From: Fallopia convolvulus
Taxonomy: Eukaryota; Streptophyta; Magnoliopsida; Caryophyllales; Polygonaceae
Direction: 5' to 3'
NCBI GenBank assembly: GCA_964016875.1
Contig: OZ024736.1
Location: 42,502,707-42,566,706 of the forward strand
DNA: 64,000 bases
In this document: positions 46,127 through 58,645 of the stretch, in pieces
Layout: the number at the start of each line of letters is the position of its first letter
Position numbering within the stretch: position 1 is the first letter of the stretch
Translations under genes and position numbers: made by a program
Notes under the pieces: generated by a model
Seen by the model: only the letters and a program-made list of their open reading frames with translations
Told to the model about the DNA's origin: nothing
Database searches by the model: none

Positions 46127-47377
46127 GAAGTTTATGCTACATAAGAGTCTTGTGAAAGCCAACTGATTTCGCCTGAAGGGTTTGATGCTTTAAATTGGAG
46201 GGAGAAAAAGAAAGTTCTGGGAATATACGTAGTAATTAGCAGTTTCATCGTATGTCAATCCCCATTCTGAAATCTTGTGTGTTTGTATTTGATCTGTTTT
46301 GCCTACTTTTCCAAAACCTCTCCTCTTTCAGCGATCTTACATCTGCAAACATTCCTTTGAATCAAGCTACTGTTGAAAATGGGTAAAATTTTGTAACAGG
46401 TTTCGTTCAAGTGGTCAAGACTTTTTCGGAACAATTGATGAATAACGTGGTATGGTTGGGACTGATGTGGATTTGGAACGGTCGAAGATGACGCACTCAC
46501 AACTTTTGGTAGGAATCGTGAATTATGTAACGTCACTGACAACTTTTTTTAGGAATCGTGTACTATGTAACGTCAATGAATAATGTTTTTTTGGTAGAAA
46601 AACGTTACATGAAACTACTATCACTGCCTTAGAGGTTTGTTCAATTTCAAGTCATTGAGAGCTGAACAAATTTGGATGATAAGTTGAGAAGTAGTTCAAC
46701 CGTATCCCTAATCCCTGAATTTTTAAATACCATGAATTGGGTGATGAATTTTGGCGTGTTAATTTTTTGTGGATTCGTACATTTTGTAACAAAATAATGT
46801 CCGGAAGCCCATGTTAGGGATTGGGGACCAGTCAATAATTGAAAGGCTCATAGAATTCCATCAATACTCTCATTTTCCAGCATGTATGTTGCATTGTTGC
46901 CACCACTTTTGTAGTAGGTCCATACATTCCAACAAAAGGAAAAGACAACTATACTTCAAAGCTATTTAATATGCATATAATCAATCACACAATCAACGGG
47001 ACAACTTTGGTCCATCATACTCTTCTACTAAATTCTTTATTACGGAGTATTTAATTTCTCCATTGACTCATTTTTCTCTGACGGCCATGATCAACTAATT
47101 CCCAAAACTATAGCACAGATTAAGAAAGGTGTATCTGATAACATAACGTTACAAAAATATATACCAATTAGCCAAAAGAAAGAGAGAAAAAATCTATACA
47201 CAAGGTTAATTACATAGATGGATTACCTTCAAAAGGGCTGCATGAATTCTAGGCTTCATACAGGAAAACAAAATCAGCAAAAGAAGCCTCAATTCCTCCT
47301 TTTCATTTTCTTTTTCGTGTTTTCTAAATAAAATCTTCATCTGATGTCCAAAAATTAAAGCATCAGCGAGAGGCACC
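46127..47377. other. Spacer between convergent PRP38 and EPL-like genes
   Basis: It holds the 3' UTRs of both genes. A 40-bp tandem duplication lies at 46,499-46,578 (acaactttt...gtaggaatcgtg... tatgtaacgtca in both units). No gene was seen. Confidence 0.4.
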
Positions 47378-50300
47378 TCAATCAAGGAAATGAGCAAGAG
47401 CCTGATTTGGATCAGGTGCCTGTGCTGCTTCAGCTATTCTAACTGCCATGGAGGCTCTGTACATTGCCAAATCAGCATTTTCCATTAGAGTCTGCGCTCT
47501 CCTCCGCTTCATTATTGCAAATTCTAATGCACTTTTAGCGTCTCCGCTTGCCTCCTCTACTTCAATGCCATCTCGTTCAGCTGTCATAGCTACATATCCA
47601 ACCAAATACTCATTTAGACATATTCAACAAATAGAATGGGGAAGTAAAAAAATATTGTAACAAGATGGCTATGTTATTTGTTGGACAGACATATCAGAAG
47701 TACTAAGGTTACTTTTTCATTTTTATTGTTGTTCAGCTTTGAAAACAGCCACAGTTGATTAAAAAAGATGTGCATTGATAGATACACTTGCATTTTGGTA
47801 AAATATACCTTGTAGAATGCTAAGTTGTTTCCCTCTACCACTTGGAGCAGTCTTTGCAACATTTCGCTGCTTGAGTGACCTCTTCTTACGCAGAACCGGT
47901 TTAGCAATGAAGGAAGTCTTTGGTTCATTCAACTGCCGAAAGCAAATCACTAGGTTAAGTGGGATTCCACAATGAGAATGAAGTTACACGGACAAGTTAC
48001 AGGAGAAAGAAATGAATGAAAATTCAGTACTTTTGATTCATTGGACATAATATTAATTCCAAGTATTTTCATTTTCAACTAAGCATTCCCTTAAATGAGT
48101 TTACAATTATAAGTTTATAACTACTCCAAAGAGCATATCACTAAACCAGAACTTCAAGCACGAAACTAATTTTTGATAAAGTGAATGAGTCAGAGGTCCA
48201 TGATCAAAACATTTTACACAAGAATGGATGCAGCAAACAAAACAAATACTAAGATATGCTGCCTACACTTTTTCCACAGATCTGCTTGAAGAGGGACAGA
48301 CAAGATGCCTATGAAGAGCAAACTAGGAATAAACGAGGAGAAAACGAAAAGCCAAAAATGTAAACTAACAAAAAGGAAGCTGATGTATTCTCACAAAAAA
48401 TAAAATAATAAACAAGTAAAAGCAATGGACTACGATGATACCAAAACATGCTACTACTAATGCCACACAGCATAATAGATATACAAGAACAGGATCCACT
48501 ATAATGCAAAAAAAAATCCAACTTAGTGACATGCAGAAAACATATCCATAGTACATGGATGATACCTGGAATACTTTAAGAAGGGGAGCACCTTTCTGTT
48601 TCCTCTTCTTTGTCCAATAACTATACACGGCTTCTACTACTTCTCTTCTAGCAAGGTCCAAATACAGGTTAGCTGGTGGTATGTCATCTGTAAAATCATC
48701 TTGACTATAAAAGACAGCCTTTTCAAATGTATCAATCATCGTTTCAAAACTCTCCTCGGTGACTTGGACAGAAACACCAATCTTTGCATGCTCCAATCTA
48801 CTGTTGAATGTGTTCAGCCATTCTTCATCTTCTGAATCCATGTCATAGTTCGCAGTTTTCTTCAACAAGGCTCTAGACAGTTCATCATCGTTCACTTTTA
48901 TCAATGATTCTGGCCTAAAATAAGAAGCATCATGAGAGACAGAGCAGACCGATACTTCACATATGCCGGGGACTGGGATAGCCTTCGTAGGGGATGGTGG
49001 GACTATGTTACGGTCACCACAAACCTTAAAAAGCTCCTTAAAAATAGCCCAGTCTTTGCGTTCAGTAAATTCCAGTTTCCACTTGGATTCCACACACCAT
49101 ACAATAGCGTAAGTGAACCGATTGGTAGAACTAGGCTTCACTTCATCACCCTTCTCAGACCTGTGATAGCATCTAACTAATCCATCTTTCCTGACAGCCA
49201 AAACCCAATCATTAGAACTCGAAAGCTCCAGTGTAACACAAGCTCCACTTTCTCTGTAACACCTGTCTGACTCAACAACCAGCAGATTTGCAGAGCAAGA
49301 AACTGTGTCTATATCCTTGCCCAAAGCAAGCAAGGAAGATTTGAGTAACTTCATCTCATCTGTAGAAGAATTAGTGTGAACAACTTTTTGAGCCTCATGG
49401 TTATGCAACACGGATGTGGATTTTGCATCACTTTTCCTTATACCAAAATCAAGAACTGAATATTCACTTCCCCTATCAAACAACAAAGAGTTTCTTGCTC
49501 TTCTAGTCCTAAGGGACCTCTTACGCCTCTTATGACAACCATGAGTGGCTACACCATTCCTACTACAAGCTCGAGTGGATACACCATTCCTACTACAAGC
49601 TCGAGTGGTTACACCATTCCTACCACAAGCTCGAGTAGTCACACCATTCCTGTTGCAAGCTCGAGTGGTTATGCCATTCCTACTGCAAGCTCGAGTGGTT
49701 ATGCCATTCCTATTGCAAGCTCGAGTGGTTATGCCATTCCTGTTGGGCGCAACATGGCCCGTTGCTCTGGAAACTCCATATGGTGTATTTAAGGTCCCTG
49801 AATCCTCAACTTTACTACATAAAAGGCCAGAAAAACTGCTTTGGCAAGAATGTCTCTCAGAGATGACATAAATAGCATCAGGGTCGGAGTCATCTTCATC
49901 TTGTTGATCAGTAGTATTTGTGAGAATCAAAGATGACAGACACATAGATCTGAACCACATGCTCACATGCAGGCGAACAAAACATAGTGGAACCGATGTG
50001 AAGTTAATGTCAAACATAGGTATGAAGTCCCTCGCCCCAAAGATCTTGCAGAACCCATTTCTTTTGTTGTATGGACAATACTGCCAAGTGGATTCCAAAT
50101 TGCATTTGATAAGTAACTCGAAACGTTGACTAGCTATCCAAATACCTCAAAAAAATAAGCGTATAATAACACCCTCGATTGGCCAATTTTGTACTAATTT
50201 ACCACTAAAGTACTATGTTAGCATGATGGACATAGCACTACAGAACCTGTTAGGCATCCACTTAAATAAACCAAAAAAGGAAAACAAATCCGCAACAAAT

Positions 50301-51072
50301 GAATGCCAAAAATATAATCAAGCTACCATCAACTTAAAATCAATTCCTTTTGAAGTTGAAAATTAATTCATCCAAAAAACCAAATCGTTACTAACTTCTA
50401 CTTTTCTTCAGAGCTTTCACAAGTTCATCCTAGCCAAAGAACATGACGAAAAAACAGAACTAAAAGAGAGATCAAAGAAAGAAAACATACCCTCGAGAAA
50501 AGAATGCCACAGGAAGCAAATACACTATCAACTAGTTGAGACTGGGACAACTCAGCCAGCCCCACCTTGGCCGTCCACATATATCTTAAAACAGTGCTTA
50601 CAACGCCGGCAAGCCCACAAGATGAATTAACAACAGAGAGATAGAGAAACTCATCACCGGTTCTTCTCCGCTGCCTACGAGAGAAATACAACCCAAACTT
50701 CCTATCATAATCTGAATTCGTCCTCTTCAGATCAAACCTCTTCCTCTTCCTACTATACACAACCCCAAACCTCTTATCTACCGAAGGAAATTGGGGCTTG
50801 ACTTTTTCAACGTCTCCTAGGATCACTGCAGCATCCAATTCTATCCCCTTTCCCACTTTATTCTGCCACCCACTAGCCAAAGAGGCCTCGTCAGAGTCGT
50901 CAATCAGACGAAACAGATCCTCACCGTCCGTTCCATGTGCTGATACTCTGATCTTGGCCGCACCAGATTGCACCCGGAGCCTCCTCCCGGACCTCAAGAC
51001 TTTGACGCCTTCTCCATCCTTCGTCTTGCGCACGAAAGCTCTCGTCGAGCGCCTCATTTTAACCGACGGCAT
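47378..51072 (-). CDS. Enhancer of polycomb-like protein (EPL1 domain)
   Basis: EPL proteins are subunits of NuA4-type histone acetyltransferase complexes. Four exons (51072-50491, 50044-48566, 47932-47809, 47589-47378) join in frame to 798 residues. The N-terminus (MPSVKMRRSTRAFVRKTKDG, VLRSGRRLRVQSG) and the basic RKRKRFDLKR block suggest nuclear location. The sequence IFGARDFIPMFDINFTSVPL follows the first splice. Near residue 595 is the EPL1 hallmark YDMDSEDEEWL, followed by TFEKAVFYSQDDF and YLDLARREVVEAVYSYWTKK. The C-terminal exon encodes a helical segment (KSALEFAIMKRRRAQTLMEN, YRASMAVRIAEAA). It resembles the larger plant EPL-like group rather than the small EPL1A/B group (from memory). 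Residues about 297-366 are a seven-unit Cys repeat. The ATG at 51,072 is the first in a GC-rich first exon. Confidence 0.9.
49531..49740 (-). repeat. Coding minisatellite, 7 x 30 bp, in the EPL-like gene
   Basis: Seven exact-length 30-bp units encode the decapeptide pattern (N/S/G)RNG(I/V)(T/S/A)T(R/H)(A/G)C. Unit boundaries can be set at 49,531, 49,561, 49,591, 49,621, 49,651, 49,681 and 49,711. Most changes between units are silent or conservative. One Cys per unit is kept in all seven. The repeat leaves other frames open too, which explains overlapping shadow ORFs on the plus strand. Confidence 0.95.
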
Positions 51073-53612
51073 CGGCGGCGATTTTTGGTGGCGAGACAGT
51101 CTCTTCGATTAACTCTCCGAGTCAAACTCACCGATTCCAACTCAGGGGGAACGAGTCAGAGGACACCGCAACCACGCGATCTCATATATAAAGCGTTAAT
51201 GTTACCGATGTCAACTGTTTAAGCGATCAAAATCAGAAATCTGAATGTCAAATCTGTTTCAAGAGAAAGATAACAGACTCGCTCGAATGTGTGTAGTCGG
51301 ACATACGATTAAAGGAAGATTAGAGGCGAGATCGGAGAAGTTTTGTGAGAAATTTGAAGAGAAATATAGAGAAGAAGGGAGAAAGGGCGCGGGAGATCGC
51401 TAGCGGGAGAGATGAGAGCTAACTAACCATCTGTCTAGGGTTTACGATAGAAATCAGTGAATAGCAACTAGCCGACTTACGAGAGCCGTCGGATGGAGAT
51501 AACCGACGGTCCAGATTATAACGAGAACGAAAATAAATAAAATAAAATTTTAATAAATTTCAGATTTCGATGGCTCCAAGGTACAGACTACAGACGTTTC
51601 AATTCTACACTGAGAAAAAGGAGGGAGAAAAGTAAAGTCAGGACTCAGGGATGGTGCTAAGAAGAAAGAGAAGGGAGATTTTTTTAAAGATTCCAGGTGA
51701 AGTTTCTTTTTTAAATGGACAATAATGCCCTTTGTCGTGATAACACGTCCAGCAGAGAATAGATTGAACTGGGGGTGTTTCTGTCTTTTAAAAGTTGAAA
51801 ATTAAAATAAAAGGAAAAGAAAAGAAAATACAGCAATAAAAGGATAAGTGAGATTATCCTTCATCTCCCCGGTGAATCCGGGCTGTAAAACTGTACAACG
51901 GTAAATTATTCTCTATGAACATTTGTTTCCATTTTAATTAAATTCCTTCTTTATCCATCCATTCACGATTGAATCTTATTTTCTTGAGTAATAATAATTA
52001 TAAAATTTTAATTTGTTTAGAAGAAAAGAGTAAATAGTAGTTATTGAGATAGTGGGAAAATGGTTAAGGTAAAAGTAGATTAAAAATCAAAAATTAAAAA
52101 TCAAAAAATATTTTAAATTTGCCACGTGGCTCAAACTTTTATAAAGACATGGTTTTTGCTTGATATTTGTACTAGGGTAGATTTATTTGAATTTCAGAAC
52201 AGGCACAAGAAAATGACGTCCAGTAATTTGAAGTTGGACCAGAGGCCCAAAGCCCAAATTTAGTTCATATGCGTTAATCTCAGCTGGATGGGATCAAAGC
52301 AATTTGATTAGGGTTCATAAGCATTTTGTTCTCTTCTTCAGTGGAGATGCAGATATATAATACTTAGGGTTTGATCTGTATAGCTCAGTTTACATTCTCA
52401 ATTCTGGTTGCCATAATGATACATATGTTCTACATACATGAACTATAAGTTCAAGAGTGACCAACAATATGTGTTGTGGACATCTCACTTGTTTATTGTT
52501 GACAACTTATGTAGTCTAATATCATTGTATAAGTGATGTTTGAATGACCAAATTATAATGCATTACACATCAAACATAAAGTGTTTGTTTTAATTATACA
52601 TTGCATTTCTAATTTTAATATCTGATAATACACAAATCCTGTATATCACCTGACATCCAAATAGACCCCCCCCCCCCAGTGTATTTTAGGTCAATAAGAA
52701 TCACAACATCCAAACAAACCCCAAATCTACCAGTAAGACGTGTCAGAGCTAACCCGGACTCAATTTCACCCATCACCCATAAGTGAATCACATGGACTAT
52801 CGATACACTATAGTTTTACTCACCATAAATGATAAATGTAATATTGTTTATGAACTTCAAATTAATTCATTGCATTATAATGCAATATTGAGTTTACTCC
52901 ACAAAAGATGGCACAATGATGAGAGACATAAGGAGATGTTAAAAGGTTTTAGGTTCAATCATTGTCTTCACTCCTTCAATTGAGTGACAAAAGTCAAATC
53001 ATCCCTTCTAACCTTAACCAGCACCGGGTCCGTGAAAAAGGTTTACTTGGTTTTTGAGTTTTGAAAAAACCAATATAATTACAAAATTATTGCATAAAAT
53101 GACTAAACAAATTCTTAGTCGTGATGCAAAGTATTGAGTTATTCTTCTTTAAAGGCTATCTTAATCAGATTCGACAAATTTTTTTCCCAACACTGCAAAA
53201 AAAAAAAAAAAAAAAACACGGAGAGAACTGTTCTCAAGTAGTAATCTCATCCACAATAGAAGTTCCCAGCACTCTGAAGCCTATACAAAACTAGAAGTAC
53301 GAGTAAAATTAATTTTCAGTCTTCAACTTTTTGCCTTCTGTCAAATTTAGGTGCTCAATTTACACGAATAAGGTCCCTTCATTACTTAGTCCTTCACTCT
53401 ATTTAGCCTTCACATGTCGCTCATCTTCCTACCAAGACAGAACTAATAATGCATTGAACTGGAAAGCTTTGAGTGGGAGTTAGGACTAAAATAGACAAAC
53501 CAAAAACATACAGATTTGGGACCTCATCCGGGCAAATTAAAAGTTTGGGATTCAAACAAGACAAATACAAAAAAAACACCCTATAAAATACAGTAGCCAT
53601 GGCAAGCTCATC
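51073..53612. other. EPL-like promoter side and AT-rich spacer
   Basis: 51,073-51,470 is GC-richer and probably holds the EPL-like 5' UTR and promoter. At 51,985-52,185 lies a copy of the AT-rich repeat also seen at 40,693-40,990, in opposite orientation. Simple runs occur: C12 at 52,666-52,677 and A20 at 53,197-53,216. The right-hand part includes the YIF1 3' UTR. No gene was recognised. Confidence 0.4.
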
Positions 53613-56045
53613 CTAGAGGAGCCAATGGACACTGATGTTACCGAGCCAAATGAACATGGGAAACTGAGCAATAACAACAAAGAGCAGGAGATAATGATGC
53701 CTTTTTGAGTCATAGCTTCTCACCTCTGCATAGAGTACCCTCTTCATCGTCCTAAGCAGGAAAATCCCCATGCAAAGGCTGGTCCAAGGCATCAACACAT
53801 AGTAGGAGTAGCTCCATAGCATCTTGCCAAGGATGGACAAAGAGATTCCGACAAACGCGTACCCTGCAAATGCCACCACGTCTAAGAGTGGCGCTTCACC
53901 GCTGCTCAAAGTAAGTAGGGATAGCTTCAGAAGCATCACTTGCAGGAACCATCCTACTAATCCTTTCATGAATAGCCAATTCAGCGCCTCAGGACTGAAC
54001 CTACAGAGGTTTCAAGGGACAACCAATTAGTTGAAGATCTCATTTAATTATTGTTTTAGGGAAGATTTAGCTTGTTTTTCACAAATCCGTCTGTTACATA
54101 AGAAATTGTAAAAACAGATTGACAGTAGAAACACTTTCTGTCAGCAAATATTCAAAAAAAAAACACTATCTCAAATTCTGTTAGTGCATTGAGAGTCTCA
54201 GACTTGGGAAGGGACATTTTCATCTCTTCTTTCATTTTTAGAGGCTCATTAGCAGATATTAAGCAAGGAGCTATTTTGCTAATGGGGGTTATTTTACAAG
54301 TAGATCTTTTGGTGATTTTGTCAAAACAAACTATTTAGCAAGTGTTTTGTTTTGTAGATTTCCCTTTAAAAAAGCAGCTTATAACACCACTTTGTTCTTT
54401 TGAAGGCTAAAACTCTGCTTAGAAGAGGCCTGTTACTCTTCTTATCAGAGCACTGTCCAGGTTCCATGTGATGACTTGATTACCCAACATGACAAATCTC
54501 AGCTCAAAGAAACACTTACTTTCCTTGGAGTCCCAGGATCAGCCCAGCAAGAACAACATACGTGGAAAATGCCATGAAAGGAATGTAAAGGTCTGGAGCA
54601 TTGATATCAAAGATTGGAGGCTTATAGGACAGCCTACCACCCACAGGTTCAGTTATCCTAGTCCAATGACCCTTCAAATAAAAATGAAACGAAAAATAAA
54701 GGGAAATTAAACAGTCTGCAACATCGAGAACAAACAAGAAAAAGATGTACATGGGGAAGCTTACCTTATGAAGGAAAGGGAAGAGCACAACTTTCAGCTT
54801 GTTCCTCACATAGTCGGCATTCACTTGAAAGTAATATTGTGGGTCTGCAAAATACCTATTTATCTGTGAAATGAAGCAACCAAGGTCAAATAAGACTCAC
54901 ACTTGCTATTTCAAAAAGCAACAAACATTCAAAACTGGGAAGGGCATAGAATAAGAAGGAAAAACAAAAGAAAATACTTTCTGTAACTGTACAAGTAGAT
55001 GATCAATAGATAAACAGATAGTTCAATCATATGGACTATGGAGCACAGAAGGGATGAGTTATAGGTGGAAGAATAATTTTTCCCATCATTTAAACATCGG
55101 CCAATCTCATTCTCACTGGCTTTTATACACTGCCTTTGAGATGGATTTAGTCACTATATCAATTTTGGTGCATTCTAACTAAATTCAGTTATTATTGTCA
55201 CATAGCTAAATTTCAGTTTTTCTTGGGTCTATCAGGCGTACCCCTTTCCCTTGGGTAGGGGTACACCCATCTTGACCCCCCAGATTCCGCTGTAGCGGAG
55301 CCTCACTGGGTTAATGATGATGATTAAACATCGGCCAATCATTTGCAGGGTTCTTTATCATTGAAAATTCTCAAATAGACCATACACAGAAGGTGACAAT
55401 TAGAGGATACAAGTTTCCAGCCATATATAATACAGGCCGGATAGTGTTTCAATAAGATAGCACCCTTGCAAACAAAGAAACATCCACAGCATGTTATAAT
55501 ACTGTATAGGTTCAATGTTTGCAAGAGCTTAGGATTGCAAATCTGAACAGGATAAAGTCAATGAGCAATCTACACCTTATGAAAGAGATGAAAGACATGC
55601 CTCTTATTTGGAAAACATAAAAAATGACTAATATATCACAGTAGTCATAACTATCAAAATTGAAACAATGCTTCATTCTTGTTATCAAAGTGGAAGAAAC
55701 TATGACTCCAAGTTTAGGCAATGAATCGACTTCTACAGTCAATATCGTCATCATCAAATATGCTATCAGATTTTCCATGCTGGTTGGCATACCCTCATTA
55801 AAAACAGCATAATTATGCATATTATAAGCTTGCAATCCTAAAGAAATTTGGGAAACCAGCTCAATTGCACGTACATTGCTTTGAACATATTCAGAACTGG
55901 ATCCAAGGATTTTCTCTCCATAAGCACCTAATCCACTTTGAATAAATCCTGAGCCAGGACCAGAAAACGTATTGCCGAATGGAGTGCGTCGCGAGTCAAA
56001 AGGCTGTTGTGGCACCCCTGGCTGGTTTCCGATATTGTTATACAT
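53613..56045 (-). CDS. YIF1: YIF1 family protein (ER-Golgi transport)
   Basis: YIF1 proteins are multi-pass membrane proteins that pair with YIP1 at ER-Golgi transport vesicles. Four coding exons (56045-55875, 54863-54765, 54671-54520, 54000-53613) join in frame to 269 residues, the plant family length. The N-terminus is cytosolic (MYNNIGNQPGVPQQPFDSRR, GAYGEKILGSSSEYVQSN). It is followed by RYFADPQYYFQVNADYVRNK, then PVGGRLSYKPPIFDINAPDL, a conserved pre-membrane block. The C-terminal half has about five transmembrane segments (YIPFMAFSTYVVLAGLILGL, GWFLQVMLLKLSLLTL, LLDVVAFAGYAFVGISLSIL and others), ending GNISVHWLL. A 5' UTR intron is likely, from donor gtgcgt at 57,292 to acceptor cag at 56,048, with the upstream exon near 57,293-57,480. 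Intron 1 of the coding part carries a SINE-like insertion. Confidence 0.93.
55107..55322 (+). mobile_element. SINE-like retroposon copy 2, in YIF1 intron
   Basis: A 216-bp unit ends in aatgatgatga and is flanked by a perfect 17-bp direct repeat, ttaaacatcggccaatc, at 55,090-55,106 and 55,323-55,339. It is homologous to the copy at 9985-10124 but longer at its left end and with an extra middle block (gcgtacccctttcccttggg). No ORF and no clear A/B box are present. The long perfect duplication and trinucleotide tail show insertion by target-primed reverse transcription. Confidence 0.8.
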
Positions 56046-56184
56046 GTCTGAAATAGCATAACAAAAATCCAGAATTACTAATTGTAAATTTAGAAAAACA
56101 GGAAAGCTAGAAAATCAAACAGTTTGGGCTAAACAGCTAATATATCAAGAAAATTGCCTTGACTGAGGGGAATGATATATATTT

Positions 56185-56186
<2 letters not shown>

Positions 56187-56215
<29 letters not shown>
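56187..56215 (+). repeat. Homopolymer G29 in the YIF1 5' UTR intron
   Basis: A run of 29 consecutive G (C on the transcribed strand) stands 140 bases upstream of the YIF1 ATG, inside the probable 5' UTR intron. It is extreme for this AT-rich DNA. The length may be inaccurate in the assembly. Confidence 0.9.
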
Positions 56216-56219
<4 letters not shown>

Positions 56220-57480
56220 CAAACAGTAATGCATGAAGTATATGCAGATGCACATGTAAACGTGCATGTTTGAATGGATAAGGTGGATTCTTATATGTTT
56301 TCATGCACGATATGCGTATTCTAGATTTAAAAAAAAAAATCACTTTGAAGTTGGTACAGCAGAAATTAGAAAAATTTTCTTCCCCAGGATAAGCACCAAA
56401 ATAGACTATAAGGAAGATTCAGGTATAGGTTGCATTTACTGACAATAAAATGATTCATTTGGAGACAAGAAAAACATTTTCTACTTCATTTGCTTCACTT
56501 GAATAGCTTGAAGAATAGAATAATCACAGTCTTATATGGAAAAAGTATATTGTATAGTAAGCCAATAAACATAGACTCATAGAAAAGAATTTAGAGCATT
56601 GCAATTCCTAAAGGTGCTAGCATTTTAACTATGTTCTTCAGTTTATACGCACTTCTTTGTAGGTTGCAATACACAGGTCAATAAAAAAATCGTCAACAAC
56701 ATACCATCTTAAAAAGCATCCTAAACTGAATCATCTAGATTATAACTTATATTAACAAGTGGAGTGATAGATATCCCAGCTTCTATATAAAATAAATGGC
56801 TCCAACTGGTTAAAGTCCATACAAATTTTGCACTTCATCCACTATCTGTCAAGCTCCAAAAAAACTGCACTTCAGCAGTTGAAATTTCCATAAAAGTATA
56901 AGCCCTCACAAAATTTCTAATGTCAAATCATGTTAAATTACATCACATTGATGTCCGCCCAGCAAAATGCAGTTGCATGTCTATAGAGTCGCCCAATTTA
57001 GCAGCGGATCAAGGACCCTAATAGCATATCTCAAATTCAAAAGTATCTGCTGCTCCATTAACAAAAAAGAATCAAATTTCACTTTAGACTACATCAAATA
57101 TACGAACTCAACAGAAACACGAATTGGCCAAGAATAGAATACTATTATAGCAAATTAGTGTCTCCCAAACTTTTGGGGTGTACGAATCAAATAATAGCAA
57201 CAAGGATTGAATAATAGAGGTGGAAAGAAATAAACATGATGGAAAAGAAAACCCTAAAATTGTTGTATAAATTTGGTATCTGAAGCACGCACCAAAAATA
57301 TCTGAACGGTTGATGAATTGGAAGATTTGCTGATAATTGGTTGAGCTTCCCTCTATTTTTGATCTCTCGCTACCCTAAATCCTGATTGAAACTTCTTTAG
57401 GCGTTGGGAGGACTTCAGAGGCTAGAGAAAGAGTGCATCGCTAAATTTGCAGAGAAGAAGCATTCGTCCATCATGTTTCT

Positions 57481-57767
57481 CGTTTAGAGAACTAACCCCC
57501 AAAGTTTTCTAAAATTACAAAATGTACCCAATTTTTGTTCAATCGTCGGTTGACCTTTGGCGACGAACAACGACGGAACAAGTAGACCTAAGTGAGCTCA
57601 AAGAAAACGCACCCGTCTCCTTATAGAAACTTTTTTGTGCAGCAAATAATTAATCGTAATATGCAACATTATTTACCATCCAAATTAGATTCTGTTTGAT
57701 ATATAATAAGTCGAGTACCCCGTCACTAACGATTTAAAATCGTTAGAGCTTATAGTATAAAGGCGTG
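57481..57767. other. YIF1 upstream region
   Basis: Probable promoter of YIF1, with no distinct TATA box. Nothing else was recognised. Confidence 0.3.
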
Positions 57768-58645
57768 ATTGCTGAAATAATGTTTGTTTTATCATTTCTC
57801 TTAGTTTTTGATGATAATATTTTTAATTAATATAACTTGTTTTTACATGTAAGTGTTTCAGGAAAACAGGTACATAGTCACGAGTGACGGAATATTGTGA
57901 GGAACGAGTGATATTTAGGAAGCGCGTCTCAGACGGAACACAATTTTCTATTAATGGCAAGTTATCATATCTTCTACGAGCAATCTTCTACGAAGATATA
58001 ACAGCAGTAGGCGGTTGTTTGAGGAGATCAAAGGGAGGATAAGATCAAGCTTCATACGATCTTATCTAAAGAAATCCGAGATCATTCGGTTTTGGCAAAA
58101 ATCGACATAGTTGAGGATCATAAATCACAAACAATACTTTCTCCTTATTGTGTGGGATTTGTTAAGTGGAATATCTGCGTAATTAGGCAAGATCGAATTA
58201 CGTATGAGATCAGACTTGACATTTCTTATAAATTGCTATGTTATACCTAGGGTTAAAGTGGGGTTGTAGATGGCGAACTTGGAGAGAGAGCTTTTCAAGT
58301 GTACGAGTGTGTGACTTTTTCCGGTGAAGAATCCACAAGTAAGTCAGTAGGTTACTTCCATTTAGGTTTACGCTTGGGGTTGTAGAAGTCTAGTTGGTTG
58401 AACTTTGGTTGGTGCCTTAGTTACCAGAAAACTTAACTTGTCTTGTAATCGTTAAAACTTAATAAAAATATTCTATTGAAAATCCTCTGAGAAGGAGTCT
58501 CAGAGGTAGAAGTTTTTTTTCCTTCTACGACTTGTTGATCGGAAAGAAAATTTTCCTCTCTAAATTCTGTATTCTTATTGTTTATTTCCGCTGTTCAGGG
58601 AACATTACTAATTCCCTAACTTATTACTAACATGTTACGATCCAA
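57768..58645 (+). mobile_element. Possible solo LTR of a SIRE-like Copia element
   Basis: The start 'tgattgctgaaataatgttt', the early 'tttttgatgataatattttt' and 'aagtgtttcaggaaa', and the late 'tttatttccgctgttcag' and 'gatccaaca' occur in the order usual for LTRs of plant SIRE/Maximus Copia elements. No coding domain and no target duplication were found. The call rests on remembered wording of that LTR class, so it is tentative. Confidence 0.4.

Noticed and set aside
49532..49871. Plus-strand ORFs with a repeated SGYTIPTTSS-type peptide
   Set aside because: They are antisense readings of the 30-bp minisatellite in the EPL-like gene; with a 30-bp period, all frames stay open.
53197..53216. 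A20 run as a tail of a processed pseudogene or SINE
   Set aside because: No retroposed sequence upstream and no flanking duplication could be found.
56137..56343. Minus-strand ORF with polyproline
   Set aside because: It is created by the G29 homopolymer in an intron.
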